Positions 1 to 6,612 of a stretch of DNA of 9,150 nt are shown here, piece by piece. How positions within the stretch are numbered: the stretch's first letter is position 1; the number at the start of each line of letters is the position of its first letter. The DNA lies in the NCBI GenBank assembly GCA_031257995.1, contig JAIRNN010000029.1, forward strand, positions 1 through 9,150. Direction: 5' to 3'. Below the pieces are notes generated by a model. That model did not search any database and had not been told where the DNA came from. It saw only the letters and a list, made by a program, of their open reading frames with translations. This stretch comes from Spirochaetaceae bacterium (GTDB lineage Bacteria; Spirochaetota; Spirochaetia; Treponematales; Breznakiellaceae). The position numbers were made by a program, and so were the translations under genes.

Positions 1-107
1 CGGGTTATTCCGGCATTATTTTTATAGTATCGCCGGTTTTCCGCTCTGTCCGTTCATAGAATCTCACGGTATTCTTTTGTCCGCACGGCAAACAGGGTAA
101 AACTCGA

Positions 108-224
108 CATTCGGCCTATTACATCGAGGCATACTACAACCGGATACGCCGCCATTCGGCACTTGGCTATCTGGCACCGGTAATGGTAACTTTGAAAAAA
201 TGGCTTGGCTTATTGTCCACCTGA
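108..224 (+). pseudogene. 3' remnant of an IS3-family transposase (orfB, DDE integrase C-terminus)
   Basis: The frame ending at the TGA of 222-224 reads a peptide containing YIEAYYNRIRRHSALGYLAP. This is the hallmark C-terminus of IS3-family orfB integrases (typically YIE.FYNR.RRHSALGY.SP). In the full protein this stretch lies just after the catalytic Glu of the DDE triad. The frame is open only back to about base 60, after a TAG at 57-59, and residues upstream of about base 108 do not look like transposase. The rest of the gene is therefore missing or degraded, and the fragment cannot encode an active enzyme. It marks an old insertion just downstream of the minus-strand operon. I am confident of the family; the exact 5' edge of homology is uncertain. 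Confidence 0.8.
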
Positions 225-238
225 CGGGGGCCAGTCCA
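213..238. repeat. Probable right terminal inverted repeat of the IS3-family element
   Basis: Read on the minus strand, these 26 bases begin TGGACTGGCCCCC and continue to GTGGACAA. IS3-group ends typically start with TG and have this style of purine/pyrimidine-rich terminus. The site overlaps and directly follows the transposase stop, where a right end is expected. No left-end partner occurs in the window, so this is a positional and stylistic inference. Confidence 0.45.
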
Positions 239-264
239 AACTGGATTGCGAAATAGAAGTGTGG

Positions 265-2088
265 TTAAACTTCGGTAACCGCCTGGATAAAGGCATCGAT
301 TTCCGCTCGGATACGTTTTAAGAACGAAATATCTTCAATGTTGGCGGGGTTTTGGGTTCCGGCGTAGTCGGGGTAGTGGGCGAAGAGAAAGTCGTTTGTG
401 TTGAGGAGGGCGGCAAGTTCAGTGCTGGAGGCCTTTTCCTGTCCGCTGAGTATGTTTCGGATACGGGTTAACTCGAAGCGGATTGTACGGGTGAAGGCGG
501 TGGCGGTTTCTCTTTTGGCGGGGGAGGGCGGCGTTACGGCGGAGATGCCGTTATGTTGTACGGTGAGAAACAACCCACGGTATCTTCGCATAACGGGGTC
601 TTGACGAATAGGTTTGCCCCGGTCGTTGACGGCGGCGAAGGTGGACGAGCGCAGGGCGGCCTCGACGGGGAAAAGACTGTGCAAGTGGTCGAGCCTTCGC
701 AGGAGTTCTATATGGCCGGGGCTGTCCCGACAGTGGTACTGATCAATGGTGAAGGCGAAGTCGAGGCCGTGGGGGACAATTATGCCTCGAAAGAGACAAT
801 TGGCGAGGGTGTAGGCGGTGATACCTACGTTGCCCAGTGGGGGTATTTCAAGCGGCAGAAGGCCCCGCAATCGGTCAAAGATGCGGAGGGGGGTCCACGG
901 GGTAAAAAAGAGGTAAGTTGGGCCATCGACGCAGTCCGCTGTCACCGGGAGGGCGGACATATCCATCGCGAGCGCACGGGCGGTATCCCGGCAGCCGATG
1001 AAGTCCCGAAGGTTCCAGTGCTGGGCTTCCAGCGTAACGGCGAGGCTGGCTTTTAAGCCATGGGAACGCAGGGCGGGCAATGCCGTGTCCACGCAGACGA
1101 TAGATCCGCCTGAATAGTCCGTGAAAAATCGGTCGAGCGATGGCCCCGCGCCGAGTACGTGGATGACGCGGCTCGCGGGGACAGGCCCCTCCGCCGGGGA
1201 CAGGCCCCGCGCCGGGGGACAGGCCCCATCTCGTGGGGACAGCCCCCATCTCGTGGAGACAGCCCCCTCCGCTGGGGACAGACCCCTCCACTGGGGACAG
1301 TCCCCTCCGCTGGGAGACAGGCCCCTCCGCCGAGGACAGGCCCCTCCGCCGAGGACAGGCCCCTCGCCGGGATCGGGGGGCGTTGCGGGGCTCTCCCCGC
1401 AGAGGGGGGTGCCGGAAGACGGCGCGAAACTACAAGCCCGGACGGGCTTGTAGTTTCGCGATGGCTGGAGGCAGGGGGGATGCTTTCCCCCCTTATCGTT
1501 TTCTTCCGATAAAAGGCGAAAGGTCTCGACGGAGGGCACGGTTCCCAGCAGACGGAGGTTGCGGAGGAAGTTCAGCGCGTAGCGGCGGCCCAGTTTCATG
1601 AGGGTGGCGGCGTTTTCCCATTCGAGGGCGATTTCGCGGCGCAGGATTTCCTCGATGTTCCGGTAGCGGACGGGGTGGAGGGCGGCAGCGGACGAGAGGT
1701 CGAAGCGGACGACCCGGCGGAAGACGCGATGGCCCCATCGGGCAAAGACTGCGGCTAACACATCGTCCGTTGGATCGGCGGCCAGCGCAAAACGGGGATG
1801 TCTCGTGAGGTCTGGAGGGAGATGGCGGCGGGTAAAATCGGCGAGGGGCGGCTCGGTCTCGACGCACAAAATTGCCGAGGAGGGGCGCATCGTGTCGAGG
1901 AGGCGCGGAAGGCCGTAGCCGAACAGCGGGGACACGCAGAGATAGAGGGTGCGTTCGTCTTTGGACAGGGCGGCGACAAGGCGTTCACAGGCGGTGGCGG
2001 GGTCTCTGGTCGAGAGAAGGGCCTTGCCTTCGTAAAAAACCGCATAACCCCGCTTGGCCGGAACCACGCGGGGTGTGTCGGGGGTCAT
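265..2088 (-). CDS. DUF115 / MptE-like (motility-associated-factor-type) protein with an internal repeat insertion
   Basis: This 607-residue protein resembles the DUF115 family (PF01973). That family includes archaeal 6-hydroxymethylpterin pyrophosphokinase and the bacterial motility accessory factors linked to flagellin glycosylation. The N-terminal part (about 1-190) has LYLCVSPLFGYGLPRLL and ILCVETEP, typical of spirochaete members. The nucleotide-binding-like core begins at about 307 with VIHVLGAGPSLD (G313-S317) and includes GNVGITAYTLAN (419-430) and HGLDFAF (440-446). Residues about 195-305 are foreign to the family: low-complexity Gly/Pro/Cys repeats encoded by a repeat insertion at about 1174-1506. 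The start ATG (2086-2088) overlaps the upstream foldase stop as ATGA and is preceded by GGGAAG, which suggests translational coupling. The substrate is unknown; a sugar-nucleotide or glycosylation role is inferred from the family. Whether the protein still folds with the insert is unclear. Confidence 0.8.
   Translation of the reverse strand: MTPDTPRVVPAKRGYAVFYEGKALLSTRDPATACERLVAALSKDERTLYLCVSPLFGYGLPRLLDTMRPSSAILCVETEPPLADFTRRHLPPDLTRHPRFALAADPTDDVLAAVFARWGHRVFRRVVRFDLSSAAALHPVRYRNIEEILRREIALEWENAATLMKLGRRYALNFLRNLRLLGTVPSVETFRLLSEENDKGGKHPPCLQPSRNYKPVRACSFAPSSGTPLCGESPATPPDPGEGPVLGGGACPRRRGLSPSGGDCPQWRGLSPAEGAVSTRWGLSPRDGACPPARGLSPAEGPVPASRVIHVLGAGPSLDRFFTDYSGGSIVCVDTALPALRSHGLKASLAVTLEAQHWNLRDFIGCRDTARALAMDMSALPVTADCVDGPTYLFFTPWTPLRIFDRLRGLLPLEIPPLGNVGITAYTLANCLFRGIIVPHGLDFAFTIDQYHCRDSPGHIELLRRLDHLHSLFPVEAALRSSTFAAVNDRGKPIRQDPVMRRYRGLFLTVQHNGISAVTPPSPAKRETATAFTRTIRFELTRIRNILSGQEKASSTELAALLNTNDFLFAHYPDYAGTQNPANIEDISFLKRIRAEIDAFIQAVTEV
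1177..1368. repeat. Ten-unit 18-20 bp tandem repeat (minisatellite) inside the DUF115 gene
   Basis: On the plus strand the consensus unit is about GGGGACAGGCCCCTCCGCC. Units start at 1177, 1196, 1215, 1235, 1255, 1274, 1293, 1312, 1332 and 1351, with lengths 19, 19, 20, 20, 19, 19, 19, 20, 19 and 18. The total is 192 bp, exactly 64 codons, so the array as a whole keeps the gene in frame although nine of its ten units would not do so alone. Because unit length is not a multiple of three, the peptide phase changes along the array, giving GLSP, ACP and PVP variants. Each unit carries a short GGGG-N5-CCCC-type dyad. Confidence 0.95.
1395..1423. repeat. Dispersed repeat module, copy 1 (inside the DUF115 gene)
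   Basis: This 29-bp stretch matches 7985-8013 at 26 of 29 positions in the same orientation, including an identical 13-mer GCCGGAAGACGGC. Both copies follow a GC hairpin (here GCGGGG at 1385-1390 paired with CCCCGC at 1395-1400), and both are followed immediately by an inverted repeat. One copy is coding and the other intergenic, so this is a mobile or dispersed repeat rather than a protein-level constraint. Confidence 0.8.
1423..1460. repeat. Perfect 18+18 bp palindrome with 2-base centre, inside the DUF115 gene
   Basis: The left arm CGCGAAACTACAAGCCCG (1423-1440) and the right arm CGGGCTTGTAGTTTCGCG (1443-1460) are exact reverse complements separated by GA. It lies in the foreign insert of the DUF115 gene and is translated through. 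It would form a very stable hairpin in mRNA or a cruciform in DNA. It resembles in style, but is not shown to be related to, coding-sequence palindromic elements such as the RPEs of Rickettsia. Confidence 0.95.
1473..1493. repeat. GC hairpin, left edge of the insert in coding orientation
   Basis: AGGGGGG (1473-1479) pairs with CCCCCCT (1487-1493) around a 7-base loop. It lies near the N-terminal boundary of the foreign segment of the DUF115 protein. Similar G5-N-C5 hairpins occur at about 6729-6745 and 7818-7832, which links this insert to the intergenic repeats. Confidence 0.75.
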
Positions 2089-3614
2089 TCTTCCCGGTAG
2101 AGTTTCGCGAACACTTGGTCAAACCGGTCTTTGAACTTTTTGTCTTTCAAGAGGATGCCGCTGAGTCCGGCATCCACCGTTTCATCGTTGTTGACAATAC
2201 CGGCATAGTAGTTTTCGATGGCGGTACGCGCCTCATCGTCCAGGCCGGTTTCGCCGCTTCCCCCCGTTTCCCCGGTGGGCAGGAGCACCAGCACGTTGTC
2301 GCCGAGGACAATCGGACGGGAGGGAACGCCGACAGCCGTGGAAAACGCCGTTTTCCAGAAGTTCTCGTTGGTTGCCGCACCGGAGAGCGCGTCAACCGCA
2401 TACGAGCCGACCGTCGCGAACACGCCGGCATCGCCGTAGTTTATCGGCAACGGGCCGATGGTTGACTTCGTGATGTTTGCCTCATCGCAGGCGTTGTCAA
2501 AACCGATGGTTTCGGCGGCATCGTTAAAAGTTTCCGCCTTGGCGATGAAGTAGTCTTCGATGATGCCGCGTTCAAACCCAAGCAGATAGGAGCGGGCCTT
2601 GTCTATCGTCGCGGTATCGTCCCCGTCCGCCTCACGCGCGTCCTCCTCGGCCCGGAAGAACGCCCACCCTGATGGCACTTTTACCACGCCGCTTATCGTT
2701 CCTTGAGGCAACGCCACAATAGCGGCGCGGGCCTCCGCATCGGGTATCTCGCTTACCAGCTCGTAGGCCAGCTTCGACCCCATGTCGCCGCCGCGATCCG
2801 CGTTGCTGTCGACAGACTGGCTGCGGGCCGTGTCTTCAAAGGCCGAGGTACCAGCCTTGATCTGGTCGAGCACCTTTTGCGCGTCCCGCTCGCTTGAACT
2901 TATCGTGATCTGGGAGAGATGAACCGTCTTGAACAGATCCTTGTGGGCGTTTATATAAGAAGAAATCTCTTCCGCCGGATAGTCGTTGATAGAGAAAGCG
3001 GCGATGTCGAACGTCCGCTGCCTCTCCGCCATATCCGCGACAAACGCTTTTTCCCCATCCGCGATAAGCGTACCGGAAACATCGGCAAAGTAACGGGTCA
3101 TGATCAATATTTCCCGCACTTCTTTCCAGTAACGGGTCCTCGTGGCACTGTCAAGCGCGTTGTAGCGGACGGCAGAGAACCGCCCGTTCTCCTGAAAAGC
3201 GGGCAGTTGGGCAACGGCTTTGTCGACCACCGCTTCAGGCGGCACATAGCCTGAGAGTCGCGCCTCCTCGATAACCGCCGTGCGCGCCGCCGCCATATCG
3301 AACGCCTGCCGCCAGATATACCGCTCAAACCCAAGCCCGGTAATGCCGCTGTACATACGGGCGTACTCTTCCCGCACCTGATAAAAATAGTTGTTGGCCG
3401 CATACCGTATCGGGGCCTTGCCGTAGTAGCCAAAGGTCGTATCAAACCCCAACCCCCCGGCTTCGGGGACAATCGCCGGAACCAGCACGAACGCGACAAT
3501 CACAATAACCAGCACGATAACCGTCCCCACGAACACAAAAGGATTCGTCTTGAACCGCTTCTGGATCTCCGTCTGCGGCTTCTCCGGTTTCGTTGTTTTT
3601 CCAATAGATGCCAT
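2085..3614 (-). CDS. Membrane-anchored SurA-N / parvulin-type peptidyl-prolyl isomerase-like foldase
   Basis: This 509-residue protein has a short basic N-terminal tail, one strong transmembrane anchor at about 26-49 (FVFVGTVIVLVIVIVAFVLV), and then a large extracytoplasmic part. Residues about 60-225 look like a SurA/PpiD-type helical chaperone region. About 230-325 matches a parvulin (PpiC) domain: VHLSQI, regularly spaced FEDTARSQSVD, GGDMG at 275-279, and LPQGTISGVV...SGWAFFRAEE. About 340-509 is a further helical region ending in a charged tail. The family assists folding of exported and outer-membrane proteins; isomerase activity here is inferred, and some such domains are inactive. It is first in an operon with the DUF115 gene and overlaps it by four bases. 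An in-frame TAA lies eight codons upstream, so the ATG at 3612-3614 is the only sensible start. It has no Shine-Dalgarno sequence and sits just after a -10 box. Confidence 0.8.
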   Translation of the reverse strand: MASIGKTTKPEKPQTEIQKRFKTNPFVFVGTVIVLVIVIVAFVLVPAIVPEAGGLGFDTTFGYYGKAPIRYAANNYFYQVREEYARMYSGITGLGFERYIWRQAFDMAAARTAVIEEARLSGYVPPEAVVDKAVAQLPAFQENGRFSAVRYNALDSATRTRYWKEVREILIMTRYFADVSGTLIADGEKAFVADMAERQRTFDIAAFSINDYPAEEISSYINAHKDLFKTVHLSQITISSSERDAQKVLDQIKAGTSAFEDTARSQSVDSNADRGGDMGSKLAYELVSEIPDAEARAAIVALPQGTISGVVKVPSGWAFFRAEEDAREADGDDTATIDKARSYLLGFERGIIEDYFIAKAETFNDAAETIGFDNACDEANITKSTIGPLPINYGDAGVFATVGSYAVDALSGAATNENFWKTAFSTAVGVPSRPIVLGDNVLVLLPTGETGGSGETGLDDEARTAIENYYAGIVNNDETVDAGLSGILLKDKKFKDRFDQVFAKLYREE

Positions 3615-3620
3615 AGGTTG

Positions 3621-3649
3621 AGTATAACGGGAGCGCGGTTAAGTTACAA
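3621..3649 (-). promoter_or_regulatory. Sigma70-like promoter of the foldase-DUF115 operon; predicts a leaderless transcript
   Basis: On the minus strand, TTGTAA (3644-3649) is followed by a 17-base spacer and TATACT (3621-3626). Only six bases (3615-3620, CAACCT) separate the -10 box from the ATG at 3614, so transcription should start at or next to the A of the start codon. There is no Shine-Dalgarno-like sequence. Confidence 0.7.
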
Positions 3650-3720
3650 GAGGGAGACCGTCTGCGCCTTTCCTCATTGACAGGCTCTAAGTGGTTGTTA
3701 ACGTGTTTTTCTGGCGTGGA

Positions 3721-3753
3721 AAACGCTGATTGACTTGATGCCAATCCGCGTTT
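3721..3753 (-). terminator. Possible terminator downstream of the YidC-sulfatase gene
   Basis: AAACGC-T-GATTG (3721-3732) is complementary to CAATC-C-GCGTTT (3742-3753), apart from one central mismatch, with a 9-base loop. In the minus-strand direction the stem is followed only by a short TTTT tract overlapping its end. It lies 10 bases past the stop at 3763, a sensible position, but the weak U-tract lowers confidence. Confidence 0.45.
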
Positions 3754-3762
3754 CCCTTGGGC

Positions 3763-6450
3763 CTATTGCCTCACGCGGGACCAGTTCTCAACATCGAAAA
3801 TATTGCCGCGCACATGGAGCCACTCGTCCGGCTTGATATTGAAGGTGTTTTTCGCGTGTTTGCGGATTTCCCAAAGATGGGTGGTTGTTATCGTTACGCC
3901 CTGATCTTTGTTGGATACGAGGGGTATCCCGGTGAACGGATTACGGGGGGGGGGGGTCACAATTCCATCCTGCGTCGCCAAAATGGGCGCGTCCGCGTTG
4001 GTCATAAACGCGCGGTCGACAGGCAGCGATTCTCCCCGCATACCGGGCGCGTCAAAATCTTTTACCAGCATCATCGCCCAATACAACTCCAGTCTTTCCC
4101 GGTTTGGCAGCCTTTTCGCGTTTTTTTGCACGGCAAAGTCGAAGCCGTGGTCGGAAACGATGATGATTCTCGTGTTGTCGTAAACGCCGTTTTCCTTCAG
4201 AAACCTGAACCATTTCCCCAAAAGAACGAAGGCCGCCATATTCGCGTGAAACGGCTCCTCGTTGGCAAAAGGTCCGGAACCTCTATTGGTTACAACCGTT
4301 ACCGGTTCATACGAGGGCGCTTCAAAAAATGCCGAATCATGGGTCAATTCGTTGTTGAGTATGATGAAATTACGACCTTCTTCCGCAACGGCGGTAATCT
4401 CAGGCAAAGCGGCGAGCGCGGTGTAGTTATCTATCGTCGTTGTGGATATGAGGTGGGTCGCGTCGGGCAAGAGATAATCGCCGTTGTCATAACAAAAATT
4501 CCTCAGCACAAGCGGGGCAAACTTGAAAAAAGAAAACCGGACAAGGCCGGCTTCCAAAAGCGGGGAATAGTGGTTCAGATTGAGATCCGGACGTTTGGCA
4601 AGATAGTAGTCCGTGTAACGTCCGGTGATATTTTCCACATTTATGCCGGGCTCGTTCTCGTAGGCGCGCGGATTCACCAGCGGCTGGTTGCTCACGGTAA
4701 CGCGAAACCCGTTTTCGGCAAAGAGTCTCGGCAGCACCATCAGGGCCTGGTCGTGTCTGTCCGCGAGCGGCACATCTTGGTTTTTCTGCATCTCAAGCGG
4801 CGTGTACTCATAGCCGCCGTAAAGCCCCGGCGCGCCGATGAGCGTATGCGACCCGAAAGACACTGTGTTGGGGTAGTACGTAAAGCCCGCAAACGAATCT
4901 GCCAACTCCGGTTTTTCGGAAAAGATAAACGGCACATACCCGGATATGCCCCGGTCAAGCATAATCAACAGCACGTTTTGCCCGGTTTTGGAAAACGTGT
5001 AGACCTTTTTCAAGTCTCCGGCGGATGCGGCGGTCTCCTGTTTCACAGGCGAAAGTTTCGCATATTCATCCGCGATTTTGAAAACGTTGAACCCGCCCAG
5101 CAGGAGAAACGCGATCACCGTGATGTTTTGCAACGCGGCGAGGAACCGCTTCCGCCGTGAAAACAGCAGAAAGACTGCCAGTCCCGCCGTGAAAACCAGC
5201 GCCGGTATATTCACCACGGTCATAACCGCTGATGACCGCACCTCGTTTGAGAAGCGCAGGTCGGGCGTGAGAAAGCCGTAATAACCCTGAAACACAAAGG
5301 TATTCACGGCGGCGATATAACAAAAGACCGTCATACACACGGTAAGGGCGGCCCGCGCCGTCCGGGAGCATAGCGCGTAGAGGCCCGGCGCCCAAAAGAG
5401 AAAAATCCCGGCGGACTGCGCCAGCGTCAGGCCGATAAACGGCAGCGGCGAGGCGTAGGGGTCGAGAAAGGAGAACTCAGCCACCGACGAGGCGATCACC
5501 GTGGACGGCGTTACCAGTCCCGCGAGCAGAAAAAGCGCCGCCGACGCATAGACAAACGTCTCCGTCCCGCCCGCCGCGGCGTTTTCAGCGGTCAGGCACA
5601 TCCCGCCGGGCCGCCATGCCGCCGTTTTGATCCTGCGGGCAATCAGCGGAACCGCTGCGGCCGTCAGCAACGCGAGGGAAAGGATGACCCGCTTGTTCAA
5701 CGCGCCTTCGTGGAAGAACAGCGCGTATCCCGAAACGACCAGGGCGATGGCGCAGTACGCGATATAGACAACGCGCCCCGCATACTTCGTTTTTTGCAGA
5801 ATGTTTTTGACAAGCGAAAAAAACGTGTTGCACGTCCAGTAGAGCGCGAGCCCGGCGGGCGCGTTGTAGAGCAGCAGCAAAAAAACGGCGGACATCCCGT
5901 AGAGTTGCGCCTTGTCTTTCGTTCCAAGGTTTTTGGCGTAAATCGCGCCGGAAACGACGCTTACCGCCGTCATCACAAGCGGCAGAACGTTGACCGGAAA
6001 AGAGCCGATGTGAAAAGCCGCGTCGCTCACGCTCAAGTCCTTGACAAAAAGAAACGAAACGTTTTTCAGATCTTCGAGGTTCGCGATAAAGTCGTAGGCG
6101 GCGATGAAAAACGGAAGCTGGATAATGAGGCCGAGACTGCCGCGCAGCGCGTAAACCGGATGATAGCCGTTCTGCCGATACCACGCCGTCAACACCATAT
6201 ACCGCTCGTCCCCCCGGAACACGGCCCTGATCTTGTCGGCCTTCGGCTTCAACCTTTTCTGGACGGCGCGTTCCGCCTGCTGGTGCCGCTCGGCCATAAA
6301 ATACAGGGGCAACGTCAGAACACTTACCGCCGCGCTCACCCCGACAACCGCCGCCGCCGGATCGCGGAAAATCCGCCACACAAACAGATAGGCCAGCTCG
6401 ATGACAGCCTTGAGCGGAAATATGATAAGCGTATAAAGAACGTTTGCCAT
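3763..6450 (-). CDS. YidC/Oxa1-like insertase domain fused to a membrane sulfatase-superfamily (EptA/LTA-synthase-like) domain
   Basis: This 895-residue membrane protein has two parts. Residues 1-225 match the YidC/Oxa1/60-kDa IMP core: an N-terminal segment MANVLYTLIIFPL, LTLPLY (45-50), a charged cytoplasmic loop of about 54-90, RGSLGLIIQLPFFIAAYDF (103-121) and APAGLALYWTCNTFFSLV (197-214). About 225-455 holds several further membrane spans. Residues about 490-895 match the alkaline-phosphatase/sulfatase superfamily as in phosphoethanolamine transferases. Metal ligand D499 lies in LLIMLD, candidate nucleophile T536 in SHTLIGAP, H704 in ELTHD, and D767-H768-G769 in VSDHG. The likely job is transfer of a phospho-group to an envelope lipid or glycan; this is inferred from the family. 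At the position of the usual groove arginine of YidC (before LxLPL) there is S43. An in-frame TAG lies five codons upstream of the ATG. There is no Shine-Dalgarno sequence. A C12 tract lies at codons 832-836. Confidence 0.8.
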   Translation of the reverse strand: MANVLYTLIIFPLKAVIELAYLFVWRIFRDPAAAVVGVSAAVSVLTLPLYFMAERHQQAERAVQKRLKPKADKIRAVFRGDERYMVLTAWYRQNGYHPVYALRGSLGLIIQLPFFIAAYDFIANLEDLKNVSFLFVKDLSVSDAAFHIGSFPVNVLPLVMTAVSVVSGAIYAKNLGTKDKAQLYGMSAVFLLLLYNAPAGLALYWTCNTFFSLVKNILQKTKYAGRVVYIAYCAIALVVSGYALFFHEGALNKRVILSLALLTAAAVPLIARRIKTAAWRPGGMCLTAENAAAGGTETFVYASAALFLLAGLVTPSTVIASSVAEFSFLDPYASPLPFIGLTLAQSAGIFLFWAPGLYALCSRTARAALTVCMTVFCYIAAVNTFVFQGYYGFLTPDLRFSNEVRSSAVMTVVNIPALVFTAGLAVFLLFSRRKRFLAALQNITVIAFLLLGGFNVFKIADEYAKLSPVKQETAASAGDLKKVYTFSKTGQNVLLIMLDRGISGYVPFIFSEKPELADSFAGFTYYPNTVSFGSHTLIGAPGLYGGYEYTPLEMQKNQDVPLADRHDQALMVLPRLFAENGFRVTVSNQPLVNPRAYENEPGINVENITGRYTDYYLAKRPDLNLNHYSPLLEAGLVRFSFFKFAPLVLRNFCYDNGDYLLPDATHLISTTTIDNYTALAALPEITAVAEEGRNFIILNNELTHDSAFFEAPSYEPVTVVTNRGSGPFANEEPFHANMAAFVLLGKWFRFLKENGVYDNTRIIIVSDHGFDFAVQKNAKRLPNRERLELYWAMMLVKDFDAPGMRGESLPVDRAFMTNADAPILATQDGIVTPPPRNPFTGIPLVSNKDQGVTITTTHLWEIRKHAKNTFNIKPDEWLHVRGNIFDVENWSRVRQ
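3945..3956. repeat. Homopolymer tract G12 (C12 on the coding strand) in the YidC-sulfatase gene
   Basis: Twelve consecutive G encode T832-P-P-P-R836 on the minus strand. Gain of one base puts TAA directly after the prolines (836 residues). Loss of one base gives 16 altered residues and then TAA (851 residues). Either change removes the last part of the sulfatase domain. Tracts of this length are typically unstable in replication. Confidence 0.95.
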
Positions 6451-6464
6451 ACGCAGGTTCGTCT

Positions 6465-6494
6465 ATCATAATACAGACAAGCGGGGAGGGTCAA
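6465..6494 (-). promoter_or_regulatory. Sigma70-like promoter of the YidC-sulfatase gene
   Basis: On the minus strand, TTGACC (6489-6494), an 18-base spacer and TATGAT (6465-6470) are followed by 14 bases before the ATG at 6450. The expected 5' leader is about 8 bases and has no Shine-Dalgarno sequence. The 15-bp terminal repeat of the adjacent MITE-like unit begins at 6500, just upstream of the -35 box, so the unit may have altered control of this gene. Confidence 0.6.
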
Positions 6495-6542
6495 GTTCCG
6501 CAATTTTACTTTTACAAAGATAACCATATAAATTTGGGCGCA

Positions 6543-6564
6543 TTTCAGGCGCAAGCGTCTGAAA
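6543..6564. repeat. 22-bp near-perfect palindrome
   Basis: TTTCAGGCGC and GCGTCTGAAA flank a central AA. All ten base pairs form, one of them as a G-U type wobble. It lies inside the 266-bp MITE-like unit. Confidence 0.85.
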
Positions 6565-6580
6565 CCGGGCTATCCGCTCC

Positions 6581-6612
6581 AATAAAGCCGCATTGCGCCG
6601 GGCGGCTTTATT
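6581..6612. repeat. 11-bp perfect stem-loop
   Basis: AATAAAGCCGC (6581-6591) and GCGGCTTTATT (6602-6612) are exact reverse complements with a 10-base loop. It could act as a weak bidirectional terminator, but no long T-run follows on either strand. It is more likely part of the secondary-structure-rich MITE-like unit. Confidence 0.85.

Noticed and set aside
1177..1368. Possible CRISPR array
   Set aside because: Units are 18-20 bp back to back with no unique spacers, so it is a tandem minisatellite.
875..1601. Several open frames on both strands across the tandem array (875-1291 minus, 1121-1453, 1159-1512 and 1233-1601 plus)
   Set aside because: All owe their length to the stop-free GC-rich repeats. 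Only the minus-strand DUF115 frame continues into family-like sequence on both sides.
3757..5160. 467-codon plus-strand open frame
   Set aside because: It lies wholly antisense to the recognisable YidC-sulfatase gene, and its peptide is basic and low-quality with no family resemblance. It is a shadow of GC-rich codon usage.
5585..6469. 294-codon minus-strand frame overlapping the YidC domain
   Set aside because: It is out of frame with a clear Oxa1-like domain, rich in Arg/Gly, and has no recognisable motif.
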